Assembly: GCA_030040335.1 (NCBI GenBank)
Contig: JASHTX010000090.1
Span: 1-5,247, forward strand
DNA: 5,247 bases
Reading direction: 5' to 3'
DNA from: Microcaldota archaeon
GTDB lineage: Archaea; Micrarchaeota; Micrarchaeia; Micrarchaeales; CABMGC01
The first letter of the stretch is position 1; every line of letters starts with the position of its first letter. The translations under genes were made by a program, and so were the position numbers. The notes beneath the pieces were generated by a model, which saw only the letters and a list, made by a program, of their open reading frames with translations, was not told the DNA's origin and did no database searches. Positions 1 to 3,977 of the stretch are shown here, one piece after another.

Positions 1-150
1 GGTACGGCTTGCCCCTGACTTGAGACTTGCAATAACGCCCCTTTCTTCAGGAGTGAGTCTGTACAATTCAGAACTTAGGGCGTATTTTTTCAGACCAGCA
101 TCTTCAGCCTTGCTAGGCTTTCCTCTTAGTGCCATCCCGCCGTCTACCAT
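1..150 (-). CDS. N-terminal 50 residues of an unrecognised protein (partial, runs off left edge)
   Basis: An open frame on the minus strand starts at ATG (bases 150-148) and stays open for 50 codons to the window edge. It begins MVDGGMALRGKPSKAEDAG and continues with a charged, helix-prone stretch (YALSSELYRLTPEERG) and then SLKSGASRT. I do not recognise the family. The last visible residues could lead into a helix-turn-helix, but that is a guess. Support for a real gene comes from its promoter: a TATA-like element is centred about 27 bases upstream of the ATG, with no Shine-Dalgarno sequence between, as expected for a leaderless archaeal mRNA. This also favours the first ATG over the second at codon 6 (bases 135-133). 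It is divergent from the genes to its right. Confidence 0.55.
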   Translation of the reverse strand, partial: MVDGGMALRGKPSKAEDAGLKKYALSSELYRLTPEERGVIASLKSGASRT

Positions 151-172
151 AGGTTATTTTGTGCATTTTTGG

Positions 173-181
173 CTATTTAAG
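173..181 (-). promoter_or_regulatory. TATA-box-like promoter of the leftward gene
   Basis: On the minus strand the sequence reads CTTAAATAG, close to the archaeal TATA consensus. Its centre is about 27 bases upstream of the ATG at base 150. That spacing puts the transcription start at or next to the start codon, which implies a leaderless transcript. The assignment is from spacing and consensus only. Confidence 0.5.
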
Positions 182-183
182 CA

Positions 184-209
184 TTGGTGAAATTAGCATT
201 TTTCACCAA
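184..209. repeat. Perfect 9+9 bp inverted repeat in divergent control region, possible operator
   Basis: TTGGTGAAA (184-192) and TTTCACCAA (201-209) are exact reverse complements separated by 8 bases. The repeat sits immediately upstream of the leftward gene's TATA element and about 50 bases before the rightward TATA element. This is a typical place for a regulator to bind and affect one or both promoters. No T-tract follows that would make it a clear terminator. The protein that binds it is unknown. The broken winged-helix gene next door is one candidate. Confidence 0.45.
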
Positions 210-254
210 GAAATCTGTCATAATGGGCTAGCCAGACTTGCCGCTATGCTCAAG

Positions 255-264
255 CTTAAATATT
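255..264 (+). promoter_or_regulatory. TATA-box-like promoter reading into the winged-helix pseudogene
   Basis: CTTAAATATT is centred near base 260, about 27 bases upstream of the ATG at 287. It is a good archaeal TATA match at the spacing for a leaderless start. It marks 287 as the ancestral start of the disrupted gene. It may still drive transcription of the two downstream genes, since only short gaps separate them. Confidence 0.5.
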
Positions 265-286
265 ACCTTCAACACAGTTTATCCAG

Positions 287-518
287 ATGGTATTGTGAGG
301 GAAAGCCGGTGCAATTAGGCAGATACTGGCCGCGCTAGCCAGCCCTCAGACTTTTTCTCAGCTGCTTGAAAGTACAAAGATACCTGAGCGCACACTCCGC
401 TACAACCTCAGCGTCTTGAAGAGCCATGGGGATGTGGCGGAAAGGCGGTGTCCAGGCCGATCTCAGGTTCAAGGTTTTCTATCTGGAAGGCGCTAGTAAG
501 GGCAAACAAGAGGCATAA
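287..518 (+). pseudogene. Broken small winged-helix (ArsR/HTH-like) transcriptional regulator
   Basis: From ATG 287 the frame reads MVL, then TGA (296-298), then an open stretch starting GKAGAIRQILAALASPQ. That stretch continues with TFSQLLESTKIPERTLRYNL and VLKSHGDVAERR, which is the helix-turn-helix and start of the wing of a small archaeal winged-helix regulator. Near base 449 the sense moves to the next frame, where QADLRFKVFYLEGASKGKQE and a final Ala are read before TAA (516-518). Removing one base around 449 would join the two parts into a natural wing and tail, giving a protein of about 77 residues. There are thus two disruptions, a premature stop at codon 4 and a +1 frameshift. The TGA could be a C-to-T change of an Arg codon. 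No standard start codon follows the TGA before the helical region. A sequencing error could explain either lesion, but both together suggest real decay. Family membership is judged by eye. Confidence 0.65.
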
Positions 519-547
519 GATAATGGAGAGTGTAAGACACACGAGGC

Positions 548-1273
548 ATGCCGATTCCCGGTGTAATGGGTAAAAATGCGACTTTTTCAGTAATCAATCA
601 AGGGCATTTGCAGAAAGACGTTGAACTGCCGCAAATAACCGAGCTTGTCAGTAAAATAGCTTCTAGTCCATTACGGCTTGGTTACGACATACACACCAGC
701 TCAGTAGTACCGGACAACTCTGCGCTGCGCCAGCTAGTGGAGAGTCTGCCTCAAAAGGTCGCCATAGAGCCGGCAATGATAGATGAGCGGGAGATGTCTG
801 GAAAAGTCTTCAGGCTGAACCAGATCTCTGTAGAGATAGGCGGCGTTACGCAAAGGTACAGAATTGCGCAGAGCAGATCTACATATGCGTCCAAACAACC
901 TCTCGACTTTGACCGCATAATTGATGCATACGGATCGCTGGACGAAAAAGCTGGATCGTTGATAAGAGGGGTGCTGAGGCAAGGCCCAAATTCGGTAGGG
1001 GCTTTCTGGAGGGCGCTACATGAAACGGTATTGGTAAGTCAACTAGGCGACTTGAATAACGTCAATATTGGAGAGATGAGGTTCGACAAATACGATGCAA
1101 AGAGAAATTCAACAGGGCACACACCTGACGTACACAAAGGGCAGGATATAGTATTCATAGCCTTCTCTAAAGGGGAGGAGACAGTAAATCACGTTCTCGA
1201 GACGTTCCCGAAAGATTGGGCCAGGCCTTATGTAATAGTAGCTGATGATGTCTTGCACTACTTGAGAAGGTGA
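548..1273 (+). CDS. Unrecognised 241-residue protein, paired with the creatininase-family gene
   Basis: A 241-residue open frame with ATG at 548 and an in-frame stop 15 bases upstream (TAA 533-535). I do not recognise the family. The protein looks soluble and cytoplasmic: there is no signal peptide, no membrane segment and no cysteine cluster. The middle is mixed alpha/beta, and the last 45 residues (GQDIVFIAFSKGEE, RPYVIVADDVLHYL) look like strand-helix-strand and may be a small folded end domain. No good Shine-Dalgarno precedes ATG 548 (GAGG is only one base away). A weak AT-rich element around 515-524 sits about 27 bases upstream and would fit a leaderless start. A second in-frame ATG at 566 is possible but has GGTG only two bases away. 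The gene ends 4 bp before the creatininase-family gene, so the two are probably one transcript and may act in one pathway. Confidence 0.8.
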   Translation: MPIPGVMGKNATFSVINQGHLQKDVELPQITELVSKIASSPLRLGYDIHTSSVVPDNSALRQLVESLPQKVAIEPAMIDEREMSGKVFRLNQISVEIGGVTQRYRIAQSRSTYASKQPLDFDRIIDAYGSLDEKAGSLIRGVLRQGPNSVGAFWRALHETVLVSQLGDLNNVNIGEMRFDKYDAKRNSTGHTPDVHKGQDIVFIAFSKGEETVNHVLETFPKDWARPYVIVADDVLHYLRR

Positions 1274-1277
1274 AGAA

Positions 1278-2057
1278 ATGGAGAAAATATGGATGAATGA
1301 GATGAGCTGGAAAGAAGTGGATGAGTATTTGAAGGGCAATCAGCTGGTTCTGGTCCCGATAGGCAGCACTGAACAGCATGGCCCAGCTGCACCTCTCGGA
1401 CTGGACACTTATGTTGCAACAGCGTTGACGGAGGATGTCGCGCGGCAGACGGGTACAATAGCCACACCTCCTATGTGGTTTGGGGACTCGCCGCACCACC
1501 TGGCTTTTCCAGGCACAATATCGATTAGGACGGAAACACTAGCTGAATACGTAAAAGATGTCATAAGAAGCCTGGCGAGGCACGGGTTCAAGAAAATAGT
1601 CATAATAAACGGGCACAAGATCACCAACCTGGCCCCTCTAACAACTGCAGTAAGGAACGTGAAGGAGTTTGAGTTTCCGGAGCTGTTTTTGGCAATAGTA
1701 GATCCCATAAAGGTGGGCGTGCTTGCGTCAAAAATCAAGGAAAAGGATGAACACCATGCAGGAGAACTGGAGATATCGCACATGCTGTACAAGTATCCTC
1801 GGCTTATCGAAAGAGACAAGATACCAAAGGGAAATCCAGAATTCAACAAACTCTACTCTGGGTATATGCAGTCCGACCTCTTTGCCAGCGGCGTTTACAT
1901 AGATATAGCTTGGTCGAGCGGGGAGGAAAAGAGGTTTAGCAATGAAGGGGCGCTATCAGACGCAACAAAGGCATCTGCGGAAAAAGGCAAGGAATTCCAT
2001 GAAGCAATGGTAAGGGAGATTGTTAACTTTATAGAATGGCTGAAGGTAAGGAAGTGA
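1278..2057 (+). CDS. Creatininase-family metal-dependent amidohydrolase
   Basis: A 259-residue protein, close to the usual family length. The family signature is GSTEQHG at 29-35 with Asp at 43 (GLDT). A second block is NGH at 111-113, and a third is HHAGELEIS at 159-167. By comparison with creatininase, the likely metal ligands are Glu32, His34, Asp43, His113 and Glu163. The family includes creatininase, the archaeal FAPy deformylase ArfB of flavin/F420 synthesis, and MftE-type peptidases, all cutting amide or formamide bonds with two metal ions. The sequence alone does not decide the substrate. NGHKITN replaces the common NGHGGN, and the C-terminal block reads NEGALSDATKASAEKG where many members have GDP. 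The start is supported by AAGGTGA (1267-1273), which includes the stop of the upstream gene, 4 bases before ATG 1278. It is the second gene of a likely operon with the unrecognised gene before it. Confidence 0.9.
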   Translation: MEKIWMNEMSWKEVDEYLKGNQLVLVPIGSTEQHGPAAPLGLDTYVATALTEDVARQTGTIATPPMWFGDSPHHLAFPGTISIRTETLAEYVKDVIRSLARHGFKKIVIINGHKITNLAPLTTAVRNVKEFEFPELFLAIVDPIKVGVLASKIKEKDEHHAGELEISHMLYKYPRLIERDKIPKGNPEFNKLYSGYMQSDLFASGVYIDIAWSSGEEKRFSNEGALSDATKASAEKGKEFHEAMVREIVNFIEWLKVRK

Positions 2058-2063
2058 TCTTCC

Positions 2064-2102
2064 TTATTCTTCCAAAAACTCTGCGTTGAGTATCTCGTAG
2101 AG
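2064..2102 (-). pseudogene. Orphan 3' tail of an xpf-like nuclease gene
   Basis: Read on the minus strand this short piece encodes LYEILNAEFLEE followed by TAA (bases 2066-2064). The intact xpf-like gene at 3326-3976 ends IYEILNAEFLDEP. The match covers about 12 codons and then stops abruptly: upstream codons no longer resemble the nuclease. The fragment has no gene body and lies between the creatininase stop and the toxin promoter. It is in the same orientation as the intact gene, so it marks the left edge of whatever inserted. Over the 11 codons from the Tyr, all five differences fall in third codon positions, so it was once under selection as a coding tail. Confidence 0.8.
2071..2101. repeat. 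Left copy of the 31 bp direct repeat (xpf tail)
   Basis: Bases 2071-2101 match 3336-3366 at 28 of 31 positions without gaps. The last run, TTGAGTATCTCGTAGA, is identical in both copies. The repeat lies just outside the toxin promoter and is the best candidate for the left attachment or junction site of the cassette. Confidence 0.85.
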
Positions 2103-2107
2103 CTCTA

Positions 2108-2147
2108 AATAAGCGTAAGTTATAATAATGTATAACTATTACTTATT
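2108..2147. promoter_or_regulatory. Palindromic operator overlapping the toxin-antitoxin promoter
   Basis: Two 17-base arms, 2108-2124 and 2131-2147, are inverted repeats around a 6-base centre and pair at 13 of 17 positions. The inner 7 bases (AGTTATA / TATAACT) and the outer 6 (AATAAG / CTTATT) are perfect. The left arm contains a TATA-like TTATAATAA (2120-2128) centred about 27 bases before ATG 2151, and no Shine-Dalgarno precedes that ATG. Binding here would block TBP access. Known AbiEi antitoxins bind inverted repeats in their own promoter and repress it, so the downstream antitoxin is the likely ligand by inference. Confidence 0.6.
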
Positions 2148-2150
2148 CAT

Positions 2151-2795
2151 ATGCATGAACCCATTGCCAACATGCTTACAGGCGGCAGGCTTGATGTTGC
2201 TAGACTACAAGATCTCATAATGGACATAATCTACGACAGCGCAGACCCTGAAGCGATGCTATACGGCGGCACCGCGATATGGCGCTGCTACGAAGGCAAC
2301 AGGTTTTCAGAAGACATAGACATCTACACCAAACCCTCCTTCACTGACGCCTTCGAGGACGCGCTTGAGAGGCATTCTTTGCGGATCACTTGGCGTGATC
2401 CAGAGCTGCATTCCCATGTCAAGGTCAGCGATGGGAAGAGCACGGTGCTGGTCGAGGCTTCGCATGGCTCAGCCGAAAGTGACATGAGACAGTACGTCAG
2501 GGTGGACGGCACAACTGCGATGATATCGGTCCTCAGCCCCACAGAACTCCTTGTCAGGAAGATAGAGGCGTACGAAGGCAGGAGGTACATAAGGGACATA
2601 TACGATATAATGCAGCTTACCGGCTTCCTTGACAAGACTGACTATACCGTAAGTTCAAGGCTCGGGGCCTTTCTCAAGAATGTCACGGTCCCTGAGGACG
2701 AGCAGATCCTGAGCTCGCTCATTTACCGCGGAACCGCGAACCTGAATTTCAAACAGATTGTAGAGTATATCAGGAGGTGGCTGGGTGAAGTATGA
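2151..2795 (+). CDS. AbiEii/AbiGii-family nucleotidyltransferase toxin
   Basis: A 214-residue protein of the AbiEii (DUF1814) nucleotidyltransferase family. Visible motifs are LYGGTAIWR at 37-45 and RFSEDIDIY at 51-59, forming the GG...D-x-D nucleotide and metal site with Asp55 and Asp57. A possible third acidic residue is Glu102 (LVEAS). The family's basic helix is LLVRKIEAYEGRRYIRDIYD at 133-152, with Lys137, Arg144, Asp149 and Asp152. All expected active-site residues seem present, so the enzyme is probably active. AbiEii-type toxins transfer nucleotides to cellular targets, and relatives modify tRNA ends, causing reversible growth arrest or phage defence. The protein is shorter than typical bacterial AbiEii (around 270-300 residues). 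The start at 2151 fits a leaderless transcript. ATG 2155 is out of frame. It overlaps the antitoxin gene by 11 bp and precedes it, the reverse of the classical abiEi-abiEii order. Confidence 0.88.
   Translation: MHEPIANMLTGGRLDVARLQDLIMDIIYDSADPEAMLYGGTAIWRCYEGNRFSEDIDIYTKPSFTDAFEDALERHSLRITWRDPELHSHVKVSDGKSTVLVEASHGSAESDMRQYVRVDGTTAMISVLSPTELLVRKIEAYEGRRYIRDIYDIMQLTGFLDKTDYTVSSRLGAFLKNVTVPEDEQILSSLIYRGTANLNFKQIVEYIRRWLGEV
2772..2780 (+). promoter_or_regulatory. Strong Shine-Dalgarno for the antitoxin gene
   Basis: AGGAGGTGG lies inside the toxin gene, 4 bases before GTG 2785, and includes GGAGGTG, the full complement of the archaeal 16S rRNA 3' end. It decides the GTG start of the antitoxin. 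The toxin itself has no such site. Confidence 0.75.
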
Positions 2796-3354
2796 GACCG
2801 CTTTCAAAAATGCATTTTCCACGATGCAGCTGTTCGCCGCAGGCGATGCGCGCAGGTTCCTCACTCGCATGGGCGCGTCTACCGGCTACGTCAGGCTCTT
2901 CCTGCACAACATGGCTGCTAGGAAGGAGATCTTCAGGATAAGCAGTGGCTACTACTCATTCACTGACAACGAAGCGCTTGCCGGTTTTGCTTTCAGGCCT
3001 TTCTACTATGGGCTTGGATACGCGCTTACCATACGGGGCCTGTGGACGCAGCAGTCAAACCCTGTGATAGTGACCACCACAAAGACGGAACCAGGGATTA
3101 GGAGTGTTATGGGGCATAGGGTGGTTGTGAAAAGGATAAACGTCAGAGCCTTCTTCGGTTTCGATTACGTCAAGTACTCGGGGTTATTCGTGCCGGTCTC
3201 GACCCCTGAGAAGACGCTCATAGACTTCCTTTATTACAAGATACATCTGGACAAGGAGACCAGATCGGCCATCTGGAAATCTGCCGACAAGAAAAAGATT
3301 GGGAAATATGCCCGCATGCTTGGCATCAAGGCTCGTCCAAGAACTCCGCATTGA
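2785..3354 (+). CDS. AbiEi-type winged-helix antitoxin
   Basis: A 189-residue protein starting at GTG. Residues about 10-60 form a winged helix (GDARRFLTRMGAS, then YVRLFLHNMAARKEIFRIS and GYYSFTD as the wing), matching the N-terminal DNA-binding domain of AbiEi antitoxins. The rest resembles the AbiEi C-terminal domain, including the signature VSTPEKTLIDFLYYK at 138-152, close to the family's typical TPEKALLDLLY. It should neutralise the nucleotidyltransferase encoded just upstream and repress the shared promoter through the palindrome there. Start choice rests on the strong Shine-Dalgarno and the toxin overlap. The last residues (RPRTPH) and the stop lie inside the xpf tail in antisense, so the C-terminus looks like a junction product that may be slightly shortened or altered. 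The gene end overlaps the convergent xpf gene by 29 bp. Confidence 0.85.
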   Translation: MKYETAFKNAFSTMQLFAAGDARRFLTRMGASTGYVRLFLHNMAARKEIFRISSGYYSFTDNEALAGFAFRPFYYGLGYALTIRGLWTQQSNPVIVTTTKTEPGIRSVMGHRVVVKRINVRAFFGFDYVKYSGLFVPVSTPEKTLIDFLYYKIHLDKETRSAIWKSADKKKIGKYARMLGIKARPRTPH

Positions 3355-3976
3355 GTATCTCGTAGATCTTCTCTGCCTTCTTCTTGCCTATCTTGTCCAC
3401 CTCCATCAGGTCTCCGGGGTCGGCTGAGACAACATTCCTTATGCTCCTGAAGTGCTTGAGCAGGGATTCCGCCAGCTTCGGGCCAATGCCAGGCATCGAA
3501 CCCAAGATAAGCTGCTGCCACTGCGAATTCGTATATGCCTTCTTGGAGCCCACAATTTTAGGCTTCCTGTCTTCTCGTTCCTGTTCCCTTTCAGCCAGCC
3601 TCGCTAGTATCGTCACCGTGTCGCTCGCGTCCTTTGCCCTTATCACCTGCACGCTGTAGTCGCTATACATGCTGATTATGGTGCCAAGAACCACATTGGG
3701 CTGCGCCACGAACTCCGTATCATCGCCTTCTACGAGCAGTATCGCCTTCTTGAAAGTGCTGCTCAGCCTTTCCGCCTGGTCGAAAAGCCGAGAGTTCATT
3801 ATAGAATTCTCAAAGTCGTTCACGGTCTTCCGCTCCACGCACATCCTGTCAGAGACTATGTAGTCTCCAACCGGTAGCTGCGCGAAGGTGAGCTGTATGC
3901 CCGATCCTGCGAGGCCTTCCAGTATGTCAAGGTTTCTCTCTCTGTTATCGACTATTATGCTGACCTGTTTTTTCAT
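3326..3976 (-). CDS. xpf: Short XPF/ERCC4-type structure-specific endonuclease
   Basis: A 216-residue protein with an ERCC4 nuclease domain followed by a tandem helix-hairpin-helix. The nuclease core shows VDNRER at 9-14, GDY at 37-39, VERKTVNDF at 47-55 (the ERK...D catalytic motif) and LLVEGD at 80-85. The hairpins are MPGIGPKLAESLL at 161-173 and VDKIGKKKAEKIY at 193-205. XPF-family enzymes cut branched DNA (flaps, forks, 3' ends next to junctions) as dimers in DNA repair and fork restart. Unlike euryarchaeal Hef there is no helicase domain, as in the short archaeal form. No obvious PCNA-binding motif is seen at the C-terminus, which ends EILNAEFLDEP. ATG 3976 starts one base after the TAG of carB, so translation is probably coupled. 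The last 12 codons are duplicated at 2064-2102, and the tail may have been supplied by the inserted cassette. Confidence 0.92.
   Translation of the reverse strand: MKKQVSIIVDNRERNLDILEGLAGSGIQLTFAQLPVGDYIVSDRMCVERKTVNDFENSIMNSRLFDQAERLSSTFKKAILLVEGDDTEFVAQPNVVLGTIISMYSDYSVQVIRAKDASDTVTILARLAEREQEREDRKPKIVGSKKAYTNSQWQQLILGSMPGIGPKLAESLLKHFRSIRNVVSADPGDLMEVDKIGKKKAEKIYEILNAEFLDEP
3336..3366. repeat. Right copy of the 31 bp direct repeat (functional xpf tail)
   Basis: This is the partner of 2071-2101, with 28 of 31 identical bases. It is part of the intact xpf coding sequence and also contains the antitoxin stop codon (3352-3354) on the plus strand. Similarity ends sharply beyond 3366, where xpf continues and the left copy runs into the toxin promoter. 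Confidence 0.85.
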
Positions 3977-3977
3977 C

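Larger units (their letters stand above)
2101..3366. mobile_element. Putative AbiE-type toxin-antitoxin cassette inserted at the 3' end of xpf
   Basis: About 1.27 kb lies between the two copies of the xpf tail. It contains only a palindromic promoter, the toxin gene and the antitoxin gene. Direct repeats made of the 3' end of a host gene, with one copy completing the gene and the other orphaned, are the classic trace of site-specific integration into a gene end. No integrase, transposase or terminal inverted repeat is visible, so this may be a minimal element mobilised in trans, the remnant of a larger one, or a homologous or illegitimate recombination product. Boundaries are known only to within the repeat. 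Confidence 0.5.

Noticed and set aside
107..120. Small hairpin AGCCT-N4-AGGCT
   Set aside because: Five-base arms inside the leftward coding region and no T-tract, so it is not a convincing terminator or operator.
227..342. Short direct repeat GCTAGCCAG at 227-235 and 334-342
   Set aside because: Only nine bases, and the second copy lies in former coding sequence of the winged-helix gene. Chance is enough.
299..496. Treating the open winged-helix stretch as an intact small gene
   Set aside because: There is no ATG, GTG or TTG between the TGA and the first conserved helix, and the natural tail lies in another frame, so a broken gene explains it better.
566..568. Second ATG as start of the 241-residue protein
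   Set aside because: It has GGTG only two bases upstream and no better support than ATG 548, which has an AT-rich element at leaderless spacing. It is kept only as an alternative.
1109..1499. Minus-strand open frames opposite the hypothetical and creatininase genes
   Set aside because: They are rich in Ser, Leu and Pro with no recognisable motif and lie wholly or mostly antisense to genes with clear coding signal.
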